Assembly: GCF_049306965.1 (NCBI RefSeq)
Contig: NC_133182.1
Span: forward strand, 38,962,501 to 39,026,500
DNA from: Danio rerio
Lineage: Eukaryota > Chordata > Actinopteri > Cypriniformes > Danionidae
Reading direction: 5' to 3'
DNA: 64,000 nucleotides
The first letter of the stretch is position 1; each line of letters begins with the position of its first letter. Positions 11,245 through 23,062 of this stretch are shown piece by piece. The notes under the pieces were generated by a model. That model had not been told where the DNA came from. It saw only the letters and a list, made by a program, of their open reading frames with translations, and made no database searches. A program made the translations under genes and the position numbers.

Positions 11245-13047
11245 ATACTTTAGTTTAAGTTAAAATTCACACAATTTACTACTGGCTTATTACCTGCCAG
11301 TAATAAGCTCTTATAAAACCTAATAGCTCTTATAAAGTATGATTATTTTACATCCCTAATCCTACCTCATACCTAGGGCCACAGAATCTGCAGCCATTTT
11401 TTGCTATTTCTACTAAATATTTATGCCGAATGATTTTAGGAGTATCATAAAAACTTAATATGTTAAATAAAAAGTAATACATTTTTAGCTTACATTTAAT
11501 GTTTACAATGAAAATCCTATAAGATACATTTATTTGGTAAGCAAAGCAAGTCTCTCATTTAATTTACTAAGACAGAAATTATTACTTTACAAATTGTATT
11601 TTATGTAAATCATATGAACATTTTGATATTAATATGAATGACTCAATATTATTACTGAAATGAAATGAAATTAAAAACTGAATAATTTAAATTGACACAT
11701 ATTTTCACACAACTAAATAAAAATACTCAATGACGGGCTGTAAATCTGTGGATTTCTGCGCCTAGGTTTTATACCTAAAACCTATTACCTTGCTAACTTT
11801 TAATAAGCAACTAATTAATAGTTTATTGATTAATAGTTTGTTATTTAATGAATTGTGTTCGTACATGTTAAAAAGGCAAATGTTTCTTCATTTTATGAAA
11901 ATAAAATGATCTAAATGTTCACATACAGTGCTCAACATATATGAGTACACCCCTTCACTAAGCTCTCATTTAGATTAATATTTTCTATAGGAAGCTTTTA
12001 AGTATTATATTTGTGCATATACATTAGATTAGTCAGTACTGAAGCCAAATCTGGAGCTTATCTAACAAAATAACTTTTGATAACGGTCCAAAATTAGTAC
12101 ACCCAAATTTATATGTTTGGGAAAAATCTTAAATAAAAAAATAAAAAGAGAAAATCCAAGAGAAACAAAAATTAAATTTTGCAGTTTGTAATTGTAATGT
12201 TCCCCTCAATATGTCACGATTTTAAATGGATTTGCCTATTTCTAAAAATATTTAGAGAATATAATAATATTTTTAGAAATAGATCTGTTTAATAAATCTG
12301 TTTTGATCAAATGCACCAAAATACTTGATACTACATATTTTCGCAGAGAAATTGATGAAAATATTCAAAATGGGGTGTACATGTTTATGTTGAGCACTGT
12401 ATATCTGTAAATGACAGATTTCTGTCTGTTTGTAAGTTTGATGTTTGCAGGTTATAAGGGCCGTGTAACTGGCTGGGGGAACCTTCGGGAGTCTTGGACC
12501 TCAAACCCAACGAATCTCCCCACTGTGCTGCAACAGATTCACTTGCCCATTGTGGATCAGAGCATCTGCCGCAATTCCACCTCGGTCATCATCACCGACA
12601 ACATGTTCTGTGCTGGTAAAACATATATCTTCATATTCTTCAGACCTTATGACGGATCAGGTGCCAAGAACCCATGTGGTGCATATGCTCCAACTTCACA
12701 AACAGGTCATCTTGTGTTTTTTAGGTTACCAGCCTGATGATTCAAAAAGAGGTGACGCTTGTGAAGGAGACAGCGGAGGCCCCTTTGTGATGAAGGTATA
12801 GTGACGTTTATACTTTTCTTATTGATTTGCCATTTGTTGATAAAGGACTCAAACCACAATATTTAAACATCTTCTCTGTAACTGCCTGCAGAGTCCTTCA
12901 GATAATCGCTGGTATCAGATTGGCATTGTGTCGTGGGGTGAGGGCTGTGACCGTGATGGTAAATATGGATTCTACACTCACTTGTTCCGAATGCGGCGCT
13001 GGATGAAAAAAGTCATTGAAAAAACAGATTCGGGAGATGACGAATGA
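4321..13047 (+). CDS. f2: Prothrombin (coagulation factor II), complete
   Basis: The secreted, vitamin-K-dependent zymogen of thrombin, made in liver. Fourteen coding exons: 4321-4396, 4532-4689, 4860-4884, 5504-5575, 5705-5810, 6020-6150, 6757-7068, 9107-9214, 9300-9426, 9985-10152, 10279-10452, 12437-12615, 12725-12795, 12892-13047. Phases agree throughout and give about 620 aa (human 622). Seen in order: signal peptide [14 protein letters not shown]; propeptide ending RAKR; Gla domain from [17 protein letters not shown]; the 25-base exon typical of the family; kringles 1 and 2 (each with CRNPD and GPWC); light chain after [11 protein letters not shown]; activation cleavage SR/IVGG; protease with TAAHC (His codon 10070-10072), RDIALL (Asp 10364-10366) and GDSGGP (Ser 12772-12774). 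The YPPW 60-loop with an NFT sequon, and KYGFYTH carrying the Na+-site Tyr225, are kept. Splicing into exon 12 has a decoy acceptor (see findings). Confidence 0.97.
6304..6517. mobile_element. TTAA-flanked MITE, AGGGATAGTTCACC type
   Basis: It lies in f2 intron 6. The ends TTAAAGGGATTATTTACCCC and GGTGAACTATCCCTTTAA are inverted repeats bounded by TTAA. Better preserved relatives are at 40384 and 46297, and degraded ones at 24311, 49857 and 55157. There is no coding capacity. TTAA targets suggest a piggyBac- or Kolobok-like source. Confidence 0.75.
6696..6745 (+). repeat. (TC)n microsatellite forming the f2 exon 7 acceptor tract
   Basis: About 25 TC units, followed by TCCTCCTCCTCAG, run straight into the acceptor of the kringle-2 exon at 6757. 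The repeat therefore supplies nearly all of the polypyrimidine tract. Confidence 0.9.
7463..8366 (-). mobile_element. Tc1/mariner transposon relic, inverted, 5'-truncated
   Basis: It lies in f2 intron 7. Read on the minus strand it starts with the terminal motif CACTCACCGGCCACTTTA (plus strand TAAAGTGGCCGGTGAGTG, 8349-8366) and runs into a decayed Tc1-type transposase gene. The frame is broken into short pieces, such as the minus-strand stretch 7796-8038 with [14 protein letters not shown]. The copy is cut off at about 7463, before the far terminal repeat. The same family is present in the opposite orientation at 24604-25418. Confidence 0.8.
8370..9106. other. AT-rich remainder of f2 intron 7
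   Basis: No ORF, recognisable repeat or structured element is apparent. The sequence is unusually AT-rich with scattered TAGT-containing short motifs. Confidence 0.5.
9524..9710. mobile_element. hAT-type MITE (187 bp) in f2 intron 9
   Basis: The ends CAGGGGTGCTTGACACTG and TTAAGCATGCCTG are imperfect inverted repeats. Inner arms ACCTTCCTGCAGAGTT and AACTCTGCAGGAAGGTAGAT pair perfectly over much of their length. The element is flanked by a perfect 8-bp duplication, CTTTAGAC, at 9516-9523 and 9711-9718. Confidence 0.9.
10453..11925. other. First part of f2 intron 11
   Basis: About 1.5 kb of mostly unique AT-rich intron. Apart from the (AC)n(AT)n tract, I see no gene or clear element. Short motifs around 10640-11100 look like old repeat debris but I cannot assign them. 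Confidence 0.45.
11168..11241. repeat. (AC)n(AT)n microsatellite
   Basis: A compound dinucleotide repeat: about six CA units, then about 30 uninterrupted AT units. Confidence 0.95.
11926..12399. mobile_element. Tc1/mariner-type MITE with TA flanks
   Basis: Terminal repeats CAGTGCTCAACATATATGAG and, inverted at the other end, ACATGTTTATGTTGAGCACTG, are flanked by TA on both sides. The 474-bp body is non-coding and holds an internal palindrome around 12240-12280 (TCTAAAAATATTTAGA and TTTTTAGAAATAGA). It ends only 37 bases before the f2 exon 12 acceptor. Confidence 0.8.
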
Positions 13048-13101
13048 TCTTCCAGTCTAGAAGCAAATACAAGGAATAAACACTTTGGTCAAATGTGATG
13101 A

Positions 13102-13107
13102 AATAAA
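13102..13107 (+). terminator. AATAAA poly(A) signal, f2
   Basis: AATAAA lies 55 bases after the f2 stop codon. Another AATAAA at 13075-13080 is nearer still. Either would give a 3' UTR of about 50-100 bases, as short as that of mammalian prothrombin mRNA. Confidence 0.7.
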
Positions 13108-13720
13108 TATGATGAATACATTTTAATTCTTTGTATGGTGATATCAGTGCTTGAGCATGGCATTTCTTTTTGTGTGCTGAGGCTGAGAGACAGATGCAAT
13201 TCTTGTTTTGCGTCAGTGAAAGTTAACATCAGGTTCTTGCTGTGCAGAAAGGAGGAACAGTGACTTTGAGGATGAGGTGTACAACACACACACAGACCAA
13301 TGTTTTATTCAGTTGTTTTATGAAAAGAAATACATACTACTTTCTAATATGTGGTGCCATGCATTTTCACTGAACTAATTCAAAGCATGCTTCATTTAAT
13401 ACATGTCTGCTTTATGACAAAAAAACTGAAGGTCAAAAATAAATGTAAAGCAATAATCTGACAACGCATTTCTGCAAAAACTGACTTCAGATGTATATAT
13501 GAATAAAATAAAACTTTTTTGATCCACTTTAAATGTTGACTGCTGTACATATAGTTTAAGTCAAAATTTAATTATTAAATATTTTTGTTACTTTTTCAGA
13601 TGTTTCTTTAAATTAGGTTTAACAGACCAAGGAATTTTTGACAGTATTTCCTATTTTTTTTTCTTATGGAGAAAGTCTTATTTGTTTTATTTTGGCTAGA
13701 ATAAGCCAATATTATTATTG

Positions 13721-13721
<1 letters not shown>

Positions 13722-13799
<78 letters not shown>
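13722..13799. repeat. (AT)n microsatellite
   Basis: About 39 uninterrupted AT units lie beside the end of the SINE at 13804. Confidence 0.95.
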
Positions 13800-13802
<3 letters not shown>

Positions 13803-13803
13803 C

Positions 13804-14016
13804 ATTAATTTTCTTTTCGGCTTAGTCCCTTTATTAATATGGTGTCGCCACAGCGGAATGAAGTGCCAACTTTTCCAGCATAAGTTTTTTACACAGCAGA
13901 TGCTCTTCCAGCTGCAACTTATCACTGGGAAACATCAATACACTCTCATTCACTCAGATACACTACGGACAATTTAGCTTACCCAATTCCCCTATAGTGC
14001 ATGTCTTTGGACTTGG
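13804..14016 (-). mobile_element. tRNA-derived SINE (DANA/mermaid type), 5'-truncated, minus orientation
   Basis: It begins with the complement of the SINE tail (TTTTCGGCTTAGTCCCTTTA) and continues through CCACAGCGGAATGAA, TTCCAGCTGCAAC and CATGTCTTTGGAC, where the copy stops before the tRNA-like head. A second, nearly complete copy in the opposite orientation follows at 14083. The family name is from recall. Confidence 0.8.
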
Positions 14017-14082
14017 TAAGAGATAAAAAAGAGATAAAAGAAATCAGTTATTAGAAATTAGTTAGAACTACTATGTTTAGAA

Positions 14083-14401
14083 ATGAGGCGAGTGGTGGCT
14101 CAGTGCTTAGCACTGTTGCCTCACAGCAAGAAGGTCATTGTTTCGAGTCCCGGCTGGGTCAGTTGTCATTTCTGTGTGGAGTTTGCATGTTCTCCCTGTG
14201 TTGTGTGGGTTCATCCAGGTGCTCCAGTTTCCCCCCACAGTCCAAAGACATGTGAACAGGTGAATTGAATAAACTAAATTGTCTGTAGTGTATGAGTGTT
14301 CAGGGTGGCAGCTGGAAGGGGATCCGCTGTATAAAACATATGCTGGATAAGTTGGCAGAATAAAGAAACTAAGCTGAGTGAAAATGAATGAATGAATGAA
14401 T
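14083..14401 (+). mobile_element. tRNA-derived SINE (DANA/mermaid type), near full length
   Basis: A tRNA-like head carries an A-box-like TGGCTCAGTGCTTAGCAC and a B-box-like GTTTCGAGTCCCGG. Conserved body motifs follow (GTGTGGAGTTTGCATG, CAGTCCAAAGACATG), and the tail is made of AATG repeats. The short ORFs across it are incidental. Confidence 0.85.
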
Positions 14402-14503
14402 GTTGAGAACTGTGTTGAAAAATAATAATTTAGGAGGGCTAACTAATAACTGTACATAAATGTTAATAGATGTACAGTGGTTGTATTTTATGTATTATAA
14501 TTT

Positions 14504-14507
<4 letters not shown>

Positions 14508-14583
<76 letters not shown>
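14508..14583. repeat. (AT)n microsatellite
   Basis: About 37 AT units lie directly beside the left end of the element at 14588. Confidence 0.95.
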
Positions 14584-14587
<4 letters not shown>

Positions 14588-15076
14588 CAGTTGTTGAAGT
14601 CAGAATTTGGTAGCCCCCCTGAATTATTTTTTTCCCCAATTTCTGTTTAACAGAGAGCAGATTTGTTCAACACATTTCAGAGCATAATAGTTTTAATAAC
14701 TCATTTCTAATAACTGATTTATTTTATCTTTGCCGTGATGACATTAAATAATGTTTTACTAGATATTTTTTCAAAACACCTCTATTAAGCTTAAAGTGAC
14801 ATTTAAAGGCTTAACTAGGTTAATTAGGTTAACTAGGCAGGTTAGGGTTACAGGGTAAGTTATTGTAAAAAAAAAAATTGCTTAAAGGAGCTAATAATTT
14901 TGACCTTAAAATGTTTTTTTTTAATTAAAAACTGCTTTTATTCTACCTGAAATAAACAATATCTCACTCAACGGAGAGAGACGGGTGATGGGTAGGGTTT
15001 TTCAGATTTTCAGACATTCTGTGAAAATTTCCTTGTGCTGTTAAACATCATTTAGAAAATATAAATAAATACAAAT

Positions 15077-15079
<3 letters not shown>
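14588..15079. mobile_element. Tc1/mariner-type element, right end lost
   Basis: The left terminus CAGTTGTTGAAGTCAGAATT follows a TA. The body contains TTAAAGTGACATTTAAAGGC, GGTTAACTAGGCAGGTTAGG and GGAGCTAATAATTTTGACC, all shared with the copy at 42388-43535. The right end is replaced by the (AT)n tract beginning at 15080. It has no coding capacity. Confidence 0.75.

Positions 15080-15161
<82 letters not shown>
15080..15161. repeat. (AT)n microsatellite
   Basis: About 41 AT units, which truncate or replace the right end of the preceding element. Confidence 0.95.
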
Positions 15162-15162
<1 letters not shown>

Positions 15163-15329
15163 GTATTTAATTTTTGCTCATAATGTAAATTATTTCAGTG
15201 ATCTTAAAATGAAGGGTATCTATCTTTCTGTCTTTTTGGCTGTCATGTTAGGAGACATAACTGAACACTCAAAAACACTAGAGAATGTAAACATTCAACC
15301 TGTTGTTCAATCAAAGATTAAAATGTCAA

Positions 15330-15474
15330 TAATCTCGGAGGCGTGGTCTATCCTCCTTCTGTCGCATCCGGGCTGTTTACACCAAACTACACGGACCGCA
15401 AACCGGAAGTGCCGCTTGAAATTCGCAAGATTGGCAGAGTTGTGAAGACTTCAATAGGGAGCACTGAAAACTAG
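15330..15474 (+). promoter_or_regulatory. arhgap1 promoter and non-coding exon 1
   Basis: A locally GC- and CpG-richer stretch in AT-rich surroundings holds a strong ETS/GABP core, ACCGGAAGTG (15401-15410). It is followed by a GTAATC donor after 15474 (CTAG/GTAATC). CpG-rich sequence continues in the intron to about 15640 and resembles a small CpG island. No coding start fits here: the first arhgap1 ATG is 8 kb downstream, as expected for a 5' UTR exon. The exact transcription start is inference. Confidence 0.55.
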
Positions 15475-18400
15475 GTAATCCATTTCTCCTTTTTGCCTTT
15501 ATGAAACCTGCGGGGTTTCGCTTTGCGTGTTCCCTGATCCGCAAAATCTAGTCACTCGTCAGGGCAACGCTTGCTATCGTTTCCGCTCTGTTGTTAAGTC
15601 GAGGTGAAGCAGGTTTGCAGCTAGTTAGCTTAGCAGACTGTCGATTAGTAAAACCGAGCCAATGTGTGCAGCATCTGACTTTCTGCATTAACGCCATCAC
15701 TGAGACTTGAACTGTTTCGTGTTGTTTACATCACATGCCTGGATGTTGGCTCAGTTCCTGCAGAGTAAACACACGGTTACGTGTCCAGTAAGCTTAGAAT
15801 ACGACATCATCTGTCCTGAGCAGGGCTCTTAATGGGTAACATTTTATACCAGAGTATACATTTGGCATTCAAGCTCTCGCACTGCAAAGTTTGGAAGGAT
15901 GTCTGCCATGAGTTGTATTTTGTCGAGACAGAACGCTGGTGACTGACCTGCCAGAGATAGACTAACGTTACCCTGTGAAAGGGCAGAAATCTAAATATGA
16001 GCACGAGCACCATGTCGACGTTTTTCCTGTTGTATTAAAATTGAGGTCCTTAATAAAGGTGAATTGTTTTTTAATAACATTAGAAAAAGCTATGGGAGCA
16101 CCAGCTCAAAATAAATTCCAAGTTTACATGTAGTAAAAAATCAATAAATCTTTATTTGTTGATATTTGCTGTGCTCAACAACCATTTTAAACGGATGTTT
16201 CTTTAGGGGGTTGCATTTTGTTTGACCTTATCTCAAAGGCACAGTTTGATTATGATTATGAAAATTATGATTTTTATTCTCCCTCCACTGGTTACAAACA
16301 TATTTCGGTTTCTTTTCTCTGATGAACACAAAACATGAGATTGTGAAGAATATTGGAAACCATTGGCCTTTGTGCTCCACAGTTTTTTTTCTCCCATGGA
16401 TGTCAATGTCTACCAGTTAACGGTATTCTTCAAAATATCTATTTATGTTCAGCAGAAAGAAGAAGCTCATAAAGGTTTAAAAACCAGTGGAGGGAGAGTA
16501 AATGATGAGAGCATTTTACATTCAAGAGAAAAAGGTGCAAAAGTAGCATGAACTTCTAAAGGCAAATCCTTTACAAGCTGAATGTGAAATCCACACGTTT
16601 CTAAACTGATTATCTGAGCGCTGTAGAGATCATTTGCTGTGTTTCGCTCCCCTGGATCTATGTGTAAATAAATGGCGACACTGCAGAGAGATTAGCAGAA
16701 TCACATGACCACCAAACACTCTGCTTTGCTTTCATGTGCTTCATTCTGCAGATTATTCTAAGGCATCGCACTGTGTTTATGAACTGAGCACATCTGAACC
16801 ATATTAAACTGCCCTACTCGAAACACAACAGAAAATGATTGCATGTGCTTTTATTGAATTGTGAATGAGGATTACTGCATCAGGAGGGATCCTGGATGAG
16901 TGGCGTCTGACAGAAGATGCTGGCATTCAGGAATATTGAACTGCTGCAAGCTATGCGCACAGAGCCCTGTTTAGTTTTTTTATGTGCAGTTATGAGTAGA
17001 GCTGTACTAGAAATCTCAATTTCTCTTTATAGAAATCCAATAACCAATATTTAGACTGATAAATACAGATTTTGAAAAAAATCAGATCCTATTTGCAAAA
17101 ATGCATTTGACAATTTTAATTAAAAACCTTTACTGAAAGAAACATCTAAATCTTTATTTTCACAAAATAATTTATGTATCAGTATTCTGTGGTCCTTTCT
17201 TTTCCCAAACTCAAACATTGCAGACAAATTGCATTAATAATTTCTGGGTGATTTGGCCCAAAATCAAAATCTCGATTAATTGAAAATTTTAACTAACAAG
17301 TTTTGTACAGTAAATATGCTAACATATCACAAGTGAGAGATTTCTGAATGAAGGGTGCATTGCTTGATTTTAAAATAAGTAAGCACACACTATCTACTAT
17401 CTATAATTATTTATCGAAAATTAACGCTAAACAAATTAAATTAAAACACACATTGCCTAAAACGCTGCTCTCCGCACCACCCACCCTCGTCACCACTATC
17501 AAATCGACCAATCACAAAGCATTTTGACATGTAGTTAAATTTTTTTGTGAGCTGTGTGGGTATACGAAGGTTTCGCCGGACTGTATGTGTGCACTTGGTA
17601 GAAGTATAATCAGAACAATATAATAAGTATAAATTTGCCTTAACATAGCGGGGTCATTTGACTCCACAAACGGTAGGGAAAGTAATTTTAAAAATTGACC
17701 TGGAAAAATGTAATCAAATATAGGTTCTGAATGTTGATTTCAGTTACTTTTTGATGAATCGCCCAGCCCTAATTAATAAGCTATATTTATTGGGTTGACA
17801 ATTTATTTTCTTACTTCTCCTATATAATAACATTATAAATATGCATCATCATTTATGTTGTACATCACTGATCGTAAAACTATTATAATAAACTAATTAT
17901 TTTTACGCAATTATACACACAAGACCAAAACGTATATAGAAGAAGCCAAATTGGTCACTCTAGTTTAAGTCATTTGTATTTTATTGAAGAATGATGCACC
18001 ACTGTCAAGCCTCACTCATCCTTAAGCATATTTTATTAAATGTAAAATCTTAAAGACTACTAGATAAGGTATTTATATCTTCATTATCATATATTGAACT
18101 GAAAAATCATATTTAATGTTTTTTTTTTATCTTTCATTGAATTTTGAAATTGCTATTAAAATGTAATATGCTTTTTTTTAATCTGTATTGATATTTCCAT
18201 AAAATAGCCATAAGTTGCTGATGTGGCAATAAAAACACAAACAAACGCAAGAGAAGCATTAGCAAGTATTGATTTTATTTACAGCAGCTAGTCTTTTGAA
18301 AAGCATAGAGTTGATTTTTGGAGGTGTTGGACTTTCTTTGGGTCTCTTGTTTTTAAGCTCTCTTTAGGAGCTTTGTACGTGAAGTGCTGGTTGACTTGAC

Positions 18401-20190
18401 CGAGTGTGGTCTTGAGGCACAACTGTGAATGAGGCGCATTGTTTTTGCTGATGATCTTGTGAACCCGTCCATTAATTAGCAGGAAATAAAAGAGCGAAAG
18501 AGGAAAGGTTTTGGATGAGTTCTATTTGGCCAAAAGCAAACGATATCAGCATTTATTTGACCAGATTTTTGACTGTTTTAGTTCAACTCTTGTGTACTTT
18601 TGGGGATGTTTTTATCCACTCTGGGGAGATTTTGAGGCTTAATTTAGATACAATTTCCTGTTTCAGCAAATGGAAAGAAATTTGGTGACATCTTGTTTTG
18701 ACACATATTTTGGGAAAATGCTTTTAAAATTTTTTTAAATAATTGACTAACCTTTCATTATGTTTGTGGCTGTTTTTGACCCCTTGACTTCCATTATAAA
18801 CACAATTTTTGATTGCAATGCCAATAGGTCAATGGGGCAAAAACAGCCATGAGCATAACGAAAGGCAATTTAAACAATACACAAGGGTTAATATAAGTTT
18901 GTCTATTTATTTGTTTTTAGTATCAGCTTTATTGTTATGATTTATTGTAAATTTAATGTAAATTTGGCTTTTTATTCATTAAATATCCACCAACGTGTTA
19001 GTGGCTAATAGAGTTCTAATTAAACCATATAAACCAAAATTAAGTACATCTATAGCACCTCAACGGTGTTGAGAGCTTCTTGGCTATAGAATAGCTGCAG
19101 TCATCAGTTACAACAGACATAAGCTGTGCTCTTCAATCACGGTGACACATGGACGGCTCAGGTTATGCCCGTCACCTGAAGACTTTCAGTGTTTAGAGAT
19201 TAATGTGGGTGTCATTGCAGAGCGAACACTGTCACAGCGGCTTGTAAATGTGAAACTGGGTTTGCTGGAGTTGAGAAAGTATATAAATAGGGTATTATAT
19301 AAAGATAAAAATAGGAGCAGAGGGTAAAGCCGTGATTTCTTGTCAGTATACGGCTGGGCAGCCACATTGCCGCGCGGCACCAAAGCGAGGCACTGTCACA
19401 GCAGATCAGCGTCTGAGCCCTACTGATGATGGCACAAGTAGCCTTCAAGCTATACACACACAGATTAAAAATAAAGTAACACATTCGCATTGCAATAGTA
19501 TTTTAATAAGTACAGAATATGTAATGGCATAATATAAAAAAAATTGGTTTCACAAACCACAAAGCTCCTAATTAAAAAATGAAACATTGTTTATGATAGG
19601 ATTACTGTTGTTGTCCTCATTATGGCAAAGGAAAACACTGAGTAGTGTATCTTATTTTCACTGTAGACACTGTACACTGTTTACAGTGTAGATGAGCATT
19701 GTTTATTTGTGTGCTTCAGTGTTTGAATGCCTGCTGTTGAATGCATAAATGCCTTTCCCTGTTTTTGCCATTGCTTTTTTCCACTGCATGGTTCCCTCAA
19801 TGAAATCTACAGGCAGGCTTTCGCTTGAATGCACAATGCACTGTTTTATCAAGAGAAAACTGTATTAGGTTTTGGTGGTTGATTGCTTAATATACAGTGG
19901 AATGCACATGGAAGCTAAATATGTGAACTGACAATGAATCTTATTTTGAAATCATGCTAATACAATAGAATCAAATTAAGTAGCACAGTTTTCCTGCTCG
20001 TTTAAATGTAATATAACAGCAGTAATGAAATTGCTTTTTTTATATATATACAACTATCACTTCTGCAAAACATCATAAAAGCTCATTCATTTTTCAAACA
20101 CAGAGCTCAGCATTAATTTCAGGCATTCATTCATGTTTAGAGCACAAATCAAGATATCTCAAATCAGATCTTTCTGAAATAAATGTGTAG

Positions 20191-21925
20191 TACGGCTGCA
20201 CAATATATTGTTTCAGCACCGATTTCGCAATGTGTGTATCTGCAATAGGACATCGCAGGATGAGTTTATGGAGTAGAACTTTGTCATCTGCGTGTGTTTT
20301 TAAATTAGTAGTTTAAAACTTAAAACTTTACTCACTGTTTTCATCTCACCCTTCACTTGTTTTAAACATTTATGCATGTTTTTTCATGTTGAAAATATAA
20401 AGAAGATATTTTAATAGCTTAAATGTTTGAAACAAGGAAAGGGTAAATACTGAGAAAATGTTCATTTTCTTCACTATCCCTTTTAACCCTGTCACTGTGT
20501 GAACATTTCAATATTACAGAGTTTGAATTATTCACCCACAAGATAATGTTTGTAACTTTAACCCTTTAACTCCCTCACCAAGAAATGGATCGCATTTCTT
20601 AAAGGTGCAGTGGGTGATCTTCCACAATGCTAACAGCTTGGCTTAAATCTCTGAATCACAGTCCCTCCCTCCCCTGCCGTCCATAGCCATGTTTCCTGAA
20701 ACAGGAGTATGCGCACCTTAAAGATGACAGCAAAAGAACCCTCTCTCATGTGTTAAAAGCGACTAGTGCTTGTCCGGCGGCATGCAAGTATTACACTCGT
20801 TACTAAGCCAAACTGACATGCTATTTCAGAGCAAATATTTAGAGTTGCATGGTAAAAAATATAGGGAGAGACTAGACGAAATAGCGATATTGACTTGTGT
20901 TTTGTTGTTAAACTAATTAAAATCTACGTTATCGATGCTGTAAAAGGTCCCTTATGAAACTGAAAATATTCTTATCAATCTTTTACCAGAAGATTTTAGT
21001 GGCTGAACAACACATCTGTGAAGATTTAACCCATTTGTAACAACAACATCTAACAATACATCAGCTTTGCGTGAAACTACAATAGTTTTAAAACAGAACA
21101 TTACCCGTCTAAGAGAAATCCTTTAGCTATTGTGTCATCCTTTCTCCGGTGTGCAAAGGTAACTCAAATATTGATTGAGGATTTTAAAAAGTTTTGATTC
21201 AGCATGTTTTTGTCGATCGTGCGTGCTCGTGCTCTCTCTCTCTCTTGTGAAAAACAGCGGTTGGCGGAACTACTTACAAACGGTTGTGCAGTTGTTCGAA
21301 TCTGCATTTGCTGACAAACAGGCTGGGCTACTTATCTGAATTATGAGACATGTTGCCCCGACGCTATTTAATTGGATGAACATTTTTATGTTTTATGCCT
21401 TACCCAACATATAAATAAACAAATAAATCCATTTAGATCATTTACTTTAATCATTACTATTGGAATGTGGAGAGACTTTCAACCAGCAAAATAACAAATG
21501 TTTCTGAAGACAATCACTTACTGCACCTTTAACTCTTAATGTCACTAGTTAACACACTCAATACATTTTTTTTAACACATCCCATAATTTCTAAAATATC
21601 AACCATTTGCTAGAGGTTGTTATGTCGATTTACGGTATAACCAAAATCTAGTGTAGTAGTGCAACAGGATTTTTTTTGTTTGTAAACTAACAATGCTGTG
21701 TGTGTAAGCCATTATTTAAAACAGTCATTCTTTAAATGATTTTAACAGTCAGTATTTAAAACAGTCAAAATATGGTCAACCATTTGGTAGAGCAGGCAGT
21801 TAGTATTCAATATCGGTACCTAAATACTGTTAGACTTTTTGATAATGTATTCACATTACAATATATACAGCTGAAGTACAAAATATCGCAATGTCAGATT
21901 TTTTTAATATCATGCAGCCCTAGTC
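20191..21925. mobile_element. DNA transposon relic, GGGCTGCA-type ends, host of a nested element
   Basis: The left end TACGGCTGCACAATATATTG pairs imperfectly with the right end AATATCATGCAGCCCTA. Both arms carry ATATCGCAATG-type motifs typical of a degraded fish DNA element. An independent TTAA-flanked element (20599-21532) and a decayed AGGGATAG-type segment (about 20325-20485) lie inside. The exact ends are uncertain. Confidence 0.5.
20599..21532. mobile_element. TTAA-flanked non-autonomous element (934 bp)
   Basis: It runs from TTAAAGGTGCAGTGGGTGAT to ATCACTTACTGCACCTTTAA. These ends are inverted repeats with TTAA on both sides, as expected for piggyBac or Kolobok superfamilies. No transposase frame remains. 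It is inserted in the older element 20191-21925. Confidence 0.8.
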
Positions 21926-21954
21926 TGTAGAATTTTAAATTTCCTAAAAATTCT

Positions 21955-23062
<1,108 letters not shown>

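Noticed and set aside
14086-14160. A possible tRNA gene (A and B boxes visible)
   Set aside because: The boxes belong to the head of a SINE with the conserved DANA-type body and tail, and the stems are decayed.
14073-14268. Overlapping short ORFs near 14.1 kb
   Set aside because: They are translations of a tRNA-derived SINE.
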